A program made the translations under genes and the position numbers. A DNA stretch of 64,000 bases, taken from contig NZ_CP061321.1 in NCBI RefSeq assembly GCF_018687195.1, positions 1,178,001 to 1,242,000 on the forward strand. The letters are read 5' to 3'. The stretch comes from Polynucleobacter sp. MWH-UH2A. GTDB lineage: Bacteria > Pseudomonadota > Gammaproteobacteria > Burkholderiales > Burkholderiaceae. The notes beneath the pieces were generated by a model. It had not been told where the DNA came from. It saw nothing but the letters and a program-made list of their open reading frames with translations, and made no database searches. Below are positions 8,568-18,186 of this stretch, piece after piece; within the stretch, counting starts at the first letter, position 1, and every line of letters begins with the position of its first letter.

Positions 8568-9881
8568 ATGAGTGGTCTGTTTGATAACACCCCTCCGCCA
8601 CCATTAGCAGAAGCGCTACGTCCCAAAACAATCGACCAAGTGATTGGGCAGACCCATCTTCTTGCGCCCAACAAACCATTAAATCTCGCTTTTGCATCTG
8701 GCAAACCTCATTCTATGATTTTGTGGGGCCCACCTGGCGTTGGAAAAACTACCTTAGCCCGCCTATCCGCAAAAGCGTTTGATCGTGAATTCATCGCCAT
8801 CTCTGCTGTACTAGCCGGCGTTAAAGAAATACGTGAGGCTATACAACAAGCTGAGCAGGTCTTAGCGCAATCTGGCAAGCAAACGATATTGTTTGTTGAT
8901 GAAATTCATCGCTTTAATAAAAGCCAGCAAGATGCGTTACTGCCTCATGTTGAATCAGGCTTATTTACCTTCATTGGAGCCACCACGGAGAACCCCTCCT
9001 TCGAAGTGAACTCCGCATTACTTTCTCGCGCTCAAGTCTATGTTCTCAAGTCCCTAAGCAAGGAAGAACTTGAGCAGTTATTTGAACGCGCGCGTCAATA
9101 CGCAATGCCCAATATCGAATTTGAAGCGTCAGCTATTGAGATACTGATTCATCACGCTGATGGCGATGCCAGAAGACTGCTTAATTTAGTTGAGCAAGTT
9201 CGTAACGCAGTACTCACACCCGACTTTAATGCCAAGATCGTTGATCAAAGCTTTATTGAAAATGCACTATCCACACAAGCTAGACGATTTGATAAAGGCG
9301 GCGATCAGTTTTACGACCAAATTTCAGCGCTGCATAAATCGGTGAGGGGTTCTGACCCTGATGCCTCTTTATATTGGCTCTGCCGCATGTTAGATGGCGG
9401 AGTAGATCCTCGCTATTTAGCCCGCCGCATTATTCGCATGGCGTGGGAGGATATCGGTCTTGCTGATCCACGCGCTATGCAACTTGCTAACGATGCCGCC
9501 CTCACCTACGAACGTCTTGGCTCGCCTGAGGGGGAGCTGGCTCTTGGCCAAGCAGTGGTGTATCTCGCTGTAGCAGCCAAAAGTAATGCGAGCTATAAAG
9601 CATTTAATGCTGCTCGCGCCTTTGTGGCAAACGACCAATCCAAACCAGTGCCCAATCATTTACGCAATGCGCCCACCAAACTCATGAAAGAGCTTGGTCA
9701 TGGCAAAGAATATCGTTATGCACATGATGAGCCCCATGCTTATGCTGCGGGAGAATCTTACCTTCCAGACGGAATGACTGCACCTCATTGGTATGAACCT
9801 GTTGATCGCGGTCTAGAAGGTCAGATTAAAGAAAAGATGGCATTCTTGCGAAAGCTCGACGCCGAGCATCAGAAGAAATAA
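8568..9881 (+). CDS. rarA: Replication-associated recombination protein A (AAA+ ATPase)
   Basis: A 437-residue AAA+ protein of the RarA/MgsA/WRNIP1 family, which acts at stalled replication forks and single-stranded DNA ends. Visible motifs are LRPKTIDQVIGQTHLL near the start, Walker A GPPGVGKTT, Walker B ILFVDEIHRFN, sensor 1 FIGATTENPSFEVN and the arginine-finger region LLSRAQVY. The C-terminal half holds the tetramerisation domain (GLADPRAM, LRNAPTKLMKELGHGKEYRY). Full length and no defects seen. It is preceded by a DUF3429 gene and followed after ten bases by the isomerase gene. Confidence 0.96.
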   Translation: MSGLFDNTPPPPLAEALRPKTIDQVIGQTHLLAPNKPLNLAFASGKPHSMILWGPPGVGKTTLARLSAKAFDREFIAISAVLAGVKEIREAIQQAEQVLAQSGKQTILFVDEIHRFNKSQQDALLPHVESGLFTFIGATTENPSFEVNSALLSRAQVYVLKSLSKEELEQLFERARQYAMPNIEFEASAIEILIHHADGDARRLLNLVEQVRNAVLTPDFNAKIVDQSFIENALSTQARRFDKGGDQFYDQISALHKSVRGSDPDASLYWLCRMLDGGVDPRYLARRIIRMAWEDIGLADPRAMQLANDAALTYERLGSPEGELALGQAVVYLAVAAKSNASYKAFNAARAFVANDQSKPVPNHLRNAPTKLMKELGHGKEYRYAHDEPHAYAAGESYLPDGMTAPHWYEPVDRGLEGQIKEKMAFLRKLDAEHQKK

Positions 9882-9891
9882 AGAGGTCAAA

Positions 9892-10521
9892 ATGGCTTCA
9901 AAATTGTCTGCGCGTTTTTATTACGACATTATTTCTCCATTTGCATATTTGTATATCAAACAACGCCAACGCCTAGAAGAAAAACTAGACATCACTCCTG
10001 TGCCGATATTGTTAGGCGGCCTGTTTAGAGCAACTGAGAACAAGGGTCCGGGTGAAGTTGCCGCTAAGCGCCCTCACACGTATCAGTTCTGCGTTTGGCA
10101 AGCAGAGAAATTGGGAATTCCATTTCGCTTTCCAGATCACCATCCTTTTATGACTATTGCGCCACAACGTCTTCTCGTTCAAGAAAAGGCTGACTGGAAG
10201 ATGGTTGAAAAGGCTTTCGATTACGTCTGGCTTGAGGGGAAAGATCCCAACCTTTCTTGGCCTGATTTCTGCGCCTATCTTGGCTTATCTCGTGAGACGC
10301 CCAAACCAGATGATGCTGCAGTGAAATCCCAACTCATCAGCAATACGGAACAAGCAAAAGCGGATGGCGCCTTTGGCGTGCCAGCCCTAGTTGTGAATCA
10401 ACGTTGTTTTTGGGGTGTCGATACCATAGACTGGGTATTGGACTACCTCTCTCGCCCAGGTATGTTTGACGAAACCCCCTATGCTAAAGCGGGTAATCTC
10501 CCGAATGGCCTAAGCCCTTAG
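9892..10521 (+). CDS. 2-hydroxychromene-2-carboxylate isomerase-like (kappa GST/DsbA superfamily)
   Basis: A 209-residue thioredoxin-fold protein of the HCCA isomerase / kappa-class GST family. The active-site serine lies in FYYDIISPFAYL at residues 8-19, and the helical insertion and cis-proline motif AFGVPALVV are present. In naphthalene degraders this family isomerises 2-hydroxychromene-2-carboxylate using glutathione. Here no other aromatic degradation genes are nearby, so the physiological substrate is unknown. Ten bases after rarA. Confidence 0.82.
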   Translation: MASKLSARFYYDIISPFAYLYIKQRQRLEEKLDITPVPILLGGLFRATENKGPGEVAAKRPHTYQFCVWQAEKLGIPFRFPDHHPFMTIAPQRLLVQEKADWKMVEKAFDYVWLEGKDPNLSWPDFCAYLGLSRETPKPDDAAVKSQLISNTEQAKADGAFGVPALVVNQRCFWGVDTIDWVLDYLSRPGMFDETPYAKAGNLPNGLSP

Positions 10522-10602
10522 CGCAATACAATAAGTATCTTACTCAACAACGTTGTTCACTGTCGCCGTTCATTAAACTATTGTTTTGCTTAAGGAGTCT
10601 TT

Positions 10603-11178
10603 ATGCGTAAGTTTTTCGCCTTATTGGTCTTTGCGTTCACTTGCTTTGCAACACAAGCGGCAATTGCCGGGCCAAAAGTGGAATTTAAAACTACTATGGG
10701 TAACTTTGTAGTGGAACTAGATGATGTTAAGGCCCCCAAAACTACTGCCAACTTTTTAAATTACGTGAAGAGTGGTTTTTATAACGGTACGATTTTTCAT
10801 CGCGTGATTGATGGCTTCATGATTCAAGGTGGCGGCTTTACTCCTGACTTGGTCCAAAAGCCAACCGATGCACCCGTTGCTTCTGAAGCAAATAACGGAC
10901 TCAAAAACAATACCTACACCATTGCTATGGCTCGCACTTCAGATCCAGATTCAGCAACAGCGCAATTCTTCATCAACGTCAAAGACAATGAAGGCCTGAA
11001 CTACCCGAACGCCATGGGCAATGGCTATACCGTGTTTGGCAAAGTCATCTCTGGCACTCAAACTATTGATGCAATTCGTAAAGTGCCCACCATGGTTGCC
11101 CCTGCCCCACGCATGGGAAGAATGGCTGACGTACCAACTAAGCCCGTGGTTATTGAATCAGCCACCATCCTGAAGTAA
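10603..11178 (+). CDS. ppiA: Periplasmic peptidyl-prolyl cis-trans isomerase (cyclophilin)
   Basis: A 191-residue cyclophilin with a signal peptide (about residues 1-22, ending QAAIAG). The domain shows KTTANFLNYVKSGFYNGT, the catalytic-arginine motif FHRVIDGFMIQGGG, and AQFFINVKDNEGLNY. It would accelerate proline isomerisation of exported proteins in the periplasm. ATG 10603 follows AAGGAG with suitable spacing. The 80-base gap upstream may hold a promoter. The symbol ppiA reflects the periplasmic location; cytosolic PpiB lacks a signal peptide. Confidence 0.93.
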   Translation: MRKFFALLVFAFTCFATQAAIAGPKVEFKTTMGNFVVELDDVKAPKTTANFLNYVKSGFYNGTIFHRVIDGFMIQGGGFTPDLVQKPTDAPVASEANNGLKNNTYTIAMARTSDPDSATAQFFINVKDNEGLNYPNAMGNGYTVFGKVISGTQTIDAIRKVPTMVAPAPRMGRMADVPTKPVVIESATILK

Positions 11179-11205
11179 TCGCTAGATTAAGGTAGATTAA
11201 GCGTC

Positions 11206-13056
11206 ATGATTTTGCTCGATGACGCACAAAGCACGGATAACAACCCTTCCAGCCGTCTATATAAGGCGCCTTTGCAGTATTGGCGCGTTCTTCCTAGCGG
11301 TAGTCGCGACACCGATCATCAGGCAGTACTAGACTGCTTAGAAGAAATCTCACGAGTACTAAAAGAAGGTAAGTGTATTGTTGCAGCTTTCGCTTATGAA
11401 TTAGGTCGATTGATTCATCATCTGCCACAACCTACTCTAGAACCATATCATTTAAATCACCCAAATCATACAGATCCACACCCCTTAATTGAGGCGTGGG
11501 CTTTTCAGGATTATCAAAAGCTTTCTAAAGTACAAGTGGATCGCTATATTGCATCGCAATTGCAATCGCTATCAAAAGCAGAACAAATTGCTGGGGTGAT
11601 TGACCTGCAAGTATCAATAAACGAAGATCGTTTTTGTGATGATATTACGAAGATCCATGAATACATTCGTAATGGCGATACTTATCAAATCAACCATACC
11701 TATCGCATCTCTGGAAATGTCTATGGCTCGCCATTAGCGCTTTACAGCCGATTGCGTGATCGTCAGCCTGGTCGGTTTGGCGCTTATATTGCGCAAGATA
11801 ATCACTATTTACTCTCACAATCACCAGAGCTATTTATTGAGCGTCAGGGCGATACATTAAAAGCAATGCCCATGAAAGGCACTGCTAGCGCCCTATCAGA
11901 TACCGAAAGCGCTTTATCTGACGATCCCAAAAATCAAGCAGAGAATGTGATGATTGTGGATCTATTACGCAATGATTTAAGTCGGATTTGTTTACCAAAC
12001 ACAGTCAAAGTTCCCCATCTCTTTCAGGTAGCAAGACATGGCGATGTATTGCAGATGACCTCTACTGTGCAAGGTCAAATAAAACCGAATGTGCAACTGA
12101 ACGATATATTGAATGCCGTTTTTCCTTGTGGCTCTGTTACGGGTGCGCCCAAAAAACGGAGCATGGAAATTATTCAAGAGTTAGAACAAAGTGATCGAGG
12201 CTACTATTGTGGCGCCCTGGGGTGGCTTGATCCTCATGGTGACTTTGCGTTCAGCGTTCCCATTCGAACCATTGAAATTGAAGCAGATTCGATATCAGAA
12301 GCAGCGCAATTTACTCTTGGCGTTGGCGCTGGAATCACCATCGACTCCAATGCAAAACAAGAGTGGCATGAATGTCGCATTAAATCTGCCTTCTTGACAG
12401 AACTACCAAGCGCTACAGGCATATTTGAAACGATTGCAGTTCTAAACAAAGTGCCTCAACGACTTCAATCCCACCTGGATCGGATGCAATCCTCAGCAAA
12501 GGCTTTGCGTATTTCCTTTGATAGAGAAAAGGCTAAAGCAGTCATACTAAATGCCTGCGCATCTTTAAATTCAAACACTCCCATGCGGCTACGGCTTGAC
12601 CTTGCTGCTAATGGAAACTTAGATACCCAATACGGAGTGCTTGAGAGCATTAACCAACCAGTGAAGATTTTTTGGGCAAAAGATATTCTTTCAAGCAACT
12701 GCATCATGAATTCTGGGAACCCCTTGTTAGCGCATAAAGTCAGCGATCGAGATTTGTACGATGCCGCATGGCAGCAGGCTGTGAAGTTAGGTGGTTTTGA
12801 TGCGCTCTTTACTAATGAGAAAGGCTTTGTCACTGAGGGTGGCAGAAGTAGCGTATTTATCAAGCCCGCCGTTGGTAATGAGTGGCTTACGCCACCCAAG
12901 TCAGCCGGAGTGCTGCCTGGAGTCATGCGAGGGGCTTTGCTTATCGACGCCACTCTAAATGCCCGTGAAGCCAACCTGACTATTCAGGACGTCCTAAGGG
13001 CGAAAGAGATTATGCTTAGCAATGCCCTACGAGGCGCTATTAAGGCCCATTTCTAG
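11206..13056 (+). CDS. pabB: Aminodeoxychorismate synthase component I fused to aminodeoxychorismate lyase
   Basis: A 616-residue fusion protein for folate synthesis. Residues 1-405 are PabB-like (anthranilate synthase I superfamily), with GDTYQINHTYRI, PMKGTA, NVMIVDLLRNDLSRI, PCGSVTGAPKKRSMEII and FTLGVGAGITIDS. Residues about 408-616 form a PLP-dependent branched-chain-aminotransferase-fold domain resembling PabC, including LLAHKVSDRDLYDAAW with the probable PLP lysine. Together they turn chorismate into p-aminobenzoate; a glutamine amidotransferase PabA must act with it. Such fusions are known in betaproteobacteria. Next to a Nudix hydrolase. Confidence 0.93.
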   Translation: MILLDDAQSTDNNPSSRLYKAPLQYWRVLPSGSRDTDHQAVLDCLEEISRVLKEGKCIVAAFAYELGRLIHHLPQPTLEPYHLNHPNHTDPHPLIEAWAFQDYQKLSKVQVDRYIASQLQSLSKAEQIAGVIDLQVSINEDRFCDDITKIHEYIRNGDTYQINHTYRISGNVYGSPLALYSRLRDRQPGRFGAYIAQDNHYLLSQSPELFIERQGDTLKAMPMKGTASALSDTESALSDDPKNQAENVMIVDLLRNDLSRICLPNTVKVPHLFQVARHGDVLQMTSTVQGQIKPNVQLNDILNAVFPCGSVTGAPKKRSMEIIQELEQSDRGYYCGALGWLDPHGDFAFSVPIRTIEIEADSISEAAQFTLGVGAGITIDSNAKQEWHECRIKSAFLTELPSATGIFETIAVLNKVPQRLQSHLDRMQSSAKALRISFDREKAKAVILNACASLNSNTPMRLRLDLAANGNLDTQYGVLESINQPVKIFWAKDILSSNCIMNSGNPLLAHKVSDRDLYDAAWQQAVKLGGFDALFTNEKGFVTEGGRSSVFIKPAVGNEWLTPPKSAGVLPGVMRGALLIDATLNAREANLTIQDVLRAKEIMLSNALRGAIKAHF

Positions 13057-13065
13057 AAAGCATTC

Positions 13066-13620
13066 ATGAAGTATTGTTCCAACTGCGCCGCCACCATCAC
13101 TCTGAAAATACCAGCAGATGATTCGCGTGAGCGCCATGTATGTGAGGCCTGTGGAAGCATTCATTATCAAAATCCCAGAAATGTTGTTGGTAGCATTCCG
13201 GTTTATGGCAACAAAGTGCTACTTTGTCGTCGCGCTATTGAACCACGCTATGGTTATTGGACCCTACCGGCAGGCTTTATGGAGTTAGGTGAAAGTACTG
13301 CCGATGGTGCTGCTCGCGAGACCTTTGAAGAAGCCGGTGCCGTCGTCGAGATTGGTCCTTTGTATTCATTGCTAAATGTCCCTCTTGCTGAACAGGTACA
13401 TTTGTTCTACCTTGCCACAATGAAGACGCCAGATTTTTCGGCCGGTGAAGAGAGCCTAGAAGTGGCGTTGTTTGATGAGCAAGAAATTCCATGGAGCGAG
13501 CTTGCCTTCCCAACCGTGAAGCAGACTTTAGAGTGGTTCTTTGCTGATCGCGCTTCTGGCGCCCTAGCCAGTGAATTTCATGTGCGTAGCCGGGATGTAC
13601 TGCGCACCGAGAAAATCTAA
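13066..13620 (+). CDS. Nudix hydrolase with N-terminal zinc ribbon
   Basis: A 184-residue protein. Residues 4-31 contain two CxxC pairs (CSNC and CEAC), a zinc ribbon as in NADH pyrophosphatases. The Nudix box lies near residues 68-90: GFMELGESTADGAARETFEE followed by AGA, fitting GX5EX7REUXEEXGU. Such enzymes hydrolyse nucleoside diphosphates linked to another group; ADP-ribose, NADH or FAD are possible substrates, and sequence alone does not decide. Its location nine bases after pabBC could hint at dihydroneopterin triphosphate hydrolysis, but that is speculation. Confidence 0.88.
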   Translation: MKYCSNCAATITLKIPADDSRERHVCEACGSIHYQNPRNVVGSIPVYGNKVLLCRRAIEPRYGYWTLPAGFMELGESTADGAARETFEEAGAVVEIGPLYSLLNVPLAEQVHLFYLATMKTPDFSAGEESLEVALFDEQEIPWSELAFPTVKQTLEWFFADRASGALASEFHVRSRDVLRTEKI

Positions 13621-13640
13621 ATCGGTTTAGCGCTGAGCAC

Positions 13641-14378
13641 ATGAGTCAAATTTGTTGGCTTGGACCCCAAGACTCCTTTCCCAACCCCCTCCTAAGCTCA
13701 GATCCCGATCAGAGCGTACCTGGCCTCATTGCAGTTAGCGAACGGATTTACCCTAACCAGCTATTGCAGGCCTATCAGCTTGGTATCTTTCCCTGGTACT
13801 CAGACGAGCAACCAGTGCTATGGTGGTCACCCGATCCACGCATGGTTCTAAAGCCCCAAGATTTTCGCTGTAGCGACTCTCTTCAAAAAAGTATTCGTCA
13901 TTTTTGCCAAGATACTCATGCAAAAGTATTGGTCGATGTAGATTTTGGTGCCGTCATCAGAGCGTGCGCAACAAGTGCTCGCAAAGAACAAGATGGCACG
14001 TGGATCACCCATGAAATCATGGATGCTTACACCGCCATTCATGAACAAGGCTATGCGCATTCCATCGCCCTAATGGAACATGATGAAATGATTGGGGGTT
14101 TATATTGCGTTGCGATTGGCAGCATGGTTTATGGAGAGTCCATGTTTAGTCGCAAACCCAATGCGTCCAAAATTGCCTTAGCCGCCCTAAGTGCTTGGTG
14201 CATTCAGAATCAGATTGCCATGATCGACTGCCAACAAGAAACTAAGCATTTGCAATCGATGGGCGCCAAGCCCATATCTAGACAAGATTTCTTGCGGCAA
14301 CTGCAAGCTTCTTTAAATCCATCTAATATTGTTAAATCTTGGAAATTTGACAAGCAAATATTGACGCACTGGTTATGA
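13641..14378 (+). CDS. aat: Leucyl/phenylalanyl-tRNA--protein transferase
   Basis: A 245-residue enzyme that adds Leu or Phe from charged tRNA to proteins with N-terminal Lys or Arg, creating N-degrons read by ClpS/ClpAP. Motifs include [60 protein letters not shown]-like segment and [14 protein letters not shown]. Length is normal. Its stop overlaps the start of bpt by four bases (ATGA), so the two transferases are translationally coupled. Confidence 0.97.
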   Translation: MSQICWLGPQDSFPNPLLSSDPDQSVPGLIAVSERIYPNQLLQAYQLGIFPWYSDEQPVLWWSPDPRMVLKPQDFRCSDSLQKSIRHFCQDTHAKVLVDVDFGAVIRACATSARKEQDGTWITHEIMDAYTAIHEQGYAHSIALMEHDEMIGGLYCVAIGSMVYGESMFSRKPNASKIALAALSAWCIQNQIAMIDCQQETKHLQSMGAKPISRQDFLRQLQASLNPSNIVKSWKFDKQILTHWL

Positions 14379-15121
14379 CACGCTTAAAAGAGCTACCCCT
14401 CACGACCCTACAGTTTTATGCAACCGCACCCTACCCATGCAGTTACTTGCCCAATAAAACTGCGCGCTCACAAGTTGCCACACCATCGCATTTGATTCAT
14501 GCGGATATATATAACGAACTGATTCATGCTGGATTTCGTCGCAGTGGTTTGTATACCTATCGCCCCTATTGCGATTCGTGTAGCGCATGTATTGCGACAC
14601 GCGTTTTAGTCAATCAATTTATCCCTAGTCGCAGTCAACGACGCGCCTGGAAAAAGCATTCAGGTCTTCAAGCATCTGTTTTGAATTTAGGCTATCAAGA
14701 GGAGCACTACCAACTATATCAACGATATCAAAATGATCGTCATACGGATGGTGATATGGATAGCGATGATCAAGACCAGTACATGCAATTCTTGCTACAA
14801 AGCAGAGTTAATTCACGGATCGTTGAATTCAGAGATGGGCCTAATGACCCTCACCCTGGGCGATTGCGCATGGTGAGCATGATTGATATTTTGGAGCATG
14901 GCATCTCCTCTGTATATACCTTTTACGATGCCTCTGACAGTGCTGCCAGCTTTGGTGTTTACAGCATCTTATGGCAAATTGAACAAGCACGAATACTGCA
15001 TCTTCCCTACCTCTACTTGGGCTACTATATTCAAGAAAGCGAAAAGATGTCCTACAAAGCAAAGTATCAGCCGATGGAAGGACTCATTGAGGATCATTGG
15101 CAAAAGCTGACTGGTTCATAA
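14375..15121 (+). CDS. bpt: Aspartate/glutamate leucyltransferase (Bpt, arginyltransferase family)
   Basis: A 248-residue member of the bacterial ATE-like family. It transfers Leu from Leu-tRNA to proteins with N-terminal Asp or Glu, feeding the N-degron pathway. Conserved features are [18 protein letters not shown] at the N terminus, [20 protein letters not shown] with paired cysteines, and [20 protein letters not shown]. It overlaps aat by four bases and overlaps no part of pyrD when the latter's ATG start is used. With aat it gives the cell both branches of leucine-based N-degron tagging. Confidence 0.94.
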   Translation: MTRLKELPLTTLQFYATAPYPCSYLPNKTARSQVATPSHLIHADIYNELIHAGFRRSGLYTYRPYCDSCSACIATRVLVNQFIPSRSQRRAWKKHSGLQASVLNLGYQEEHYQLYQRYQNDRHTDGDMDSDDQDQYMQFLLQSRVNSRIVEFRDGPNDPHPGRLRMVSMIDILEHGISSVYTFYDASDSAASFGVYSILWQIEQARILHLPYLYLGYYIQESEKMSYKAKYQPMEGLIEDHWQKLTGS

Positions 15122-15129
15122 TAGCCATC

Positions 15130-16164
15130 ATGATTGATCGCTACTCACTCTTACGCCCCTGGCTCTTTTGCCTAGATCCAGAACAGGCTCACAATCTCAC
15201 ACTCAACAATTTAGATCGTGCTCAACGCTGGGGTTTGCTAGATAAATTTGTCAGCAAGCCGATTGCCGATCCCCAACATGTATGCGGAATTCACTTTCCA
15301 AACCCGGTTGGTTTGGCTGCAGGTTTAGATAAAGACGGCAAGCACATTGATGCATTAGCCGCTCTGGGTTTTGGCTTCTTAGAAATTGGTACCGTTACGC
15401 CCCGCCCACAACCGGGCAATCCCAAGCCACGCATGTTCCGTCTACCAGAAGCCCAGGCAATTATTAACCGCATGGGCTTTAATAATGATGGTGTTGAGGC
15501 TTGCGTAGCCCGAGTTCGCCAATCTCGTTTCTGGCAAAAAGGTGGTGTACTAGGGCTCAACATTGGCAAGAATGCAAGCACCCCGATTGAAGAGGCTGCC
15601 AATGATTATGTATTCGGCATGGAAGCCGTCTACGATATTGCAACCTATATCACCGTAAATATCTCTTCACCCAATACAAAAAATCTTCGCGCTTTACAAG
15701 GTGAAGAAATGTTGCGTGATTTACTAAGCAATCTGGATGATGCAAGAAAACGTTTAAGCGATCGCACAGGAATTCGCAAACCCGTGTTTTTGAAAATTGC
15801 TCCCGATCTTGATCAGGATGACATCCATTTGATTGCCGATTTATTGGCTGAATTTGGCATGGATGCCGTGATTGCTACTAACACCACCATCGCTCGTGAT
15901 GCAGTGCAAGGCATTGAACATAGTGAAGAAGCTGGCGGCTTATCAGGGGCTCCAGTTCGAGCTGCATCTAATGCTGTCATCAAAGTTCTCAAAGCACGCC
16001 TTGGAGATCGCCTACCCATCATTGGTGTTGGTGGCATCCTATCCGGCGCCGATGCTAGAGAAAAAATTAGAGCTGGAGCAAGCTTGGTTCAGCTCTATAG
16101 TGGCCTCATCTATAAGGGGCCAGACCTCATAGATGAGTGTGCCAAGGCGCTAAGAAGTGCCTAA
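15130..16164 (+). CDS. pyrD: Dihydroorotate dehydrogenase, class 2 (quinone-linked)
   Basis: A 344-residue flavoenzyme that oxidises dihydroorotate to orotate in pyrimidine synthesis, passing electrons to ubiquinone at the inner membrane. It has the N-terminal amphipathic membrane segment ([19 protein letters not shown]) that marks class 2, then [53 protein letters not shown] with the catalytic serine, and [18 protein letters not shown] 15130 is chosen; the longer TTG reading (15097) would overlap bpt. Confidence 0.97.
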   Translation: MIDRYSLLRPWLFCLDPEQAHNLTLNNLDRAQRWGLLDKFVSKPIADPQHVCGIHFPNPVGLAAGLDKDGKHIDALAALGFGFLEIGTVTPRPQPGNPKPRMFRLPEAQAIINRMGFNNDGVEACVARVRQSRFWQKGGVLGLNIGKNASTPIEEAANDYVFGMEAVYDIATYITVNISSPNTKNLRALQGEEMLRDLLSNLDDARKRLSDRTGIRKPVFLKIAPDLDQDDIHLIADLLAEFGMDAVIATNTTIARDAVQGIEHSEEAGGLSGAPVRAASNAVIKVLKARLGDRLPIIGVGGILSGADAREKIRAGASLVQLYSGLIYKGPDLIDECAKALRSA

Positions 16165-16270
16165 ATAAGGCTTTTAGGCACCACCGCACCCATTCCATTA
16201 ATGGGTAGGAATTTAGTAAAAACTGATTTCATAATATGCAATATGGTGCGAAATCGCTACAATATGCCTT

Positions 16271-17095
16271 ATGAATACCAGCAAATCTGCCAAAGATTCC
16301 AAAAATACTGGGGAAGTAACTAAAACCGCCATTCAGGTAGTCGAGCGCATGATGAATCTGCTTGATGCCCTGGCTGAGCAGGAAGACTCCTGTAGCCTGA
16401 AAAGCTTGGCAGAGCAGACTGGCTTACACCCCTCTACCGCTCACCGCATTCTGAATGACATGGTTGCCTGTCGTTTGGTTGAACGTGGCGATGGTGGCAC
16501 CTATCGATTGGGATTGAAATTACTGGAACTAGGCAACCTAGTCAAAGCCAGACTTTCCGTTCGAGAAGCAGCTCAAGGGCCGATGCGCACGCTGCACAAG
16601 CTCACAGGTGAAACGGTGAATCTTTCCGTGCGCCAGGGTGATGAAATTGTTTACGTAGATCGCGCTTATAGCGAACGCTCAGGCATGCAAGTTGTTCGCG
16701 CCATTGGTGGTCGCGCACCCCTTCACCTTACTTCTGTAGGAAAACTCTTCTTGGCTAGCGATGATGCTAACCAGGTTCGTGCCTATGTCACCCGCACAGG
16801 ATTATCTGGCCATACTCGCAATAGCATTACCGATTTAGCAAAGCTAGAAACTGAACTCAATCACGTTCGTAGAGTTGGGAACGCTCGTGATGACGAAGAG
16901 TTAGAACTTGGTGTGAGTTGTCTTGCTGCAGCCATTTTGGACGACACCGGAAAATTAGTGGCCGGCTTATCGCTGAGCGCCCCTACCGATCGCATACAGG
17001 CGGATTGGCTGCGTTCACTACAAGATACCGCCCTTCAGATCTCTAAGGGCATGGGCTATAAACCCAAGTCAACCGAACCAGGCGGCTCGGCCTAA
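16271..17095 (+). CDS. IclR-family transcriptional regulator
   Basis: A 274-residue regulator with an N-terminal winged helix-turn-helix (CSLKSLAEQTGLHPSTAHRI, about residues 43-62) and a C-terminal IclR effector domain (about 95-265) with GAF-like motifs such as GETVNLSVRQGDEIVYVDRA and ARDDEELELGVSCLAAAILD. The target genes are unknown: upstream pyrD runs in the same direction and downstream pbpG is convergent. The 106-base leader is AT-rich and has three ATATG repeats and an imperfect inverted repeat near 16241-16257, which could be an autoregulatory site. Confidence 0.88.
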   Translation: MNTSKSAKDSKNTGEVTKTAIQVVERMMNLLDALAEQEDSCSLKSLAEQTGLHPSTAHRILNDMVACRLVERGDGGTYRLGLKLLELGNLVKARLSVREAAQGPMRTLHKLTGETVNLSVRQGDEIVYVDRAYSERSGMQVVRAIGGRAPLHLTSVGKLFLASDDANQVRAYVTRTGLSGHTRNSITDLAKLETELNHVRRVGNARDDEELELGVSCLAAAILDDTGKLVAGLSLSAPTDRIQADWLRSLQDTALQISKGMGYKPKSTEPGGSA

Positions 17096-17105
17096 GCTAT
17101 CTTCT

Positions 17106-18107
17106 TTACATCAAACGGCGTATGGGTTGTGTGCCTGATGGCATGCGCTCATACCAATCGCGTACCCGCACTGCATCAGCGAAACGCGATTGTGTTCCTA
17201 CCGAATCTAAAAAGACCAGTAAGAGCGGTGTGTTGTTTACTCTGGCCTGCATCACTAAGCATTTGCCAGCAGCATTAATGAAGCCAGTCTTTTGCAAACC
17301 AATATCCATGTCACCAGAGCGCACCAATCGATTGGTATTCAAGAATTTCTGTGGGCGCTTTGCAATTACCATCGTTAAATCTGGCCAAGTGGAATACTCA
17401 CGTATCAATTTATATTGATACGCAGCATTGACCATACGAGTTAAATCTTCTGCCGTAGCAACGTTATCACTGAGTAAGCCTGTGGGATCAGCAAAATGAG
17501 AGTGATCCATTCCCAATTCCTTTGCTTTGCGATTCATCGCATCTACAAAGGCAGGCACACCGCCTGGGTAATTACGCCCCAAGGTATATGCTGCCCGGTT
17601 CTCAGAGGACATGAGAGCAAGGTGTAAGGCATCTTCACGAGACATTGCAGTGCCCTCTGCCAAACGAGAACGACGGTAAATATGCGCGTCCTCTGGGTTA
17701 ATCACAATCGTTTCGTCTAAAGGCAATTTAGAATCCAAAACCACCATTGCCGTCATGAGTTTGGTAATAGAGGCGATTGGTAAGCTCACCTTTGGGTTCT
17801 TTTCGAAGTAAACCTCTTTAGTGTCCTGATTGACCACCATAGCAACACTAGATTTCAAACTCAGATCATCATGCTGCCCACGCAAACCGAGTGCTGTTGC
17901 AAACGAAGGTGGCGCAGCTATTTCTGGTGCATTAGCACGCGTTACGGTAACTCTAACCGTTTTAGCTTTTTTAGGGGACTTTACAACTACCTTGGCGGAC
18001 TTAGGCTGTTTATCTTTATCTTTGCTGGCGGCATAGGCTGGCGCAATATTTGCACCACAAGCAAAAACAACCATCACGGCAAACAGCCAAAATCGATTCA
18101 AACGCAT
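17106..18107 (-). CDS. pbpG: D-alanyl-D-alanine endopeptidase / carboxypeptidase (PBP7-like)
   Basis: A serine peptidase of family S11 acting on peptidoglycan cross-links in the periplasm. After a signal peptide (MRLNRFWLFAVMVVFACGAN through APAYA) comes a lysine-rich linker, then the catalytic motifs SxxK (ASITKLMTAM), SxN (MSSENRAAYTL) and KTG (LQKTGFINAAGKC). I chose ATG 18107, which has AAGG ten bases upstream and gives 333 residues; ATG 18137 would add ten residues without a good ribosome site. The gene converges on the IclR regulator gene with a ten-base gap. Confidence 0.9.
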   Translation of the reverse strand: MRLNRFWLFAVMVVFACGANIAPAYAASKDKDKQPKSAKVVVKSPKKAKTVRVTVTRANAPEIAAPPSFATALGLRGQHDDLSLKSSVAMVVNQDTKEVYFEKNPKVSLPIASITKLMTAMVVLDSKLPLDETIVINPEDAHIYRRSRLAEGTAMSREDALHLALMSSENRAAYTLGRNYPGGVPAFVDAMNRKAKELGMDHSHFADPTGLLSDNVATAEDLTRMVNAAYQYKLIREYSTWPDLTMVIAKRPQKFLNTNRLVRSGDMDIGLQKTGFINAAGKCLVMQARVNNTPLLLVFLDSVGTQSRFADAVRVRDWYERMPSGTQPIRRLM

Positions 18108-18186
18108 CCCAAAAAGACCTTCTAAAACTTTCAACATACGGAATGATAAATACTTTCTACGCGAATATGGGATTTATTCCCCACCC

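Noticed and set aside
12465-12974. 169-residue minus-strand frame inside the pabB fusion gene
   Set aside because: It is antisense to the PabC-like domain, with no ribosome site and no recognisable domain.
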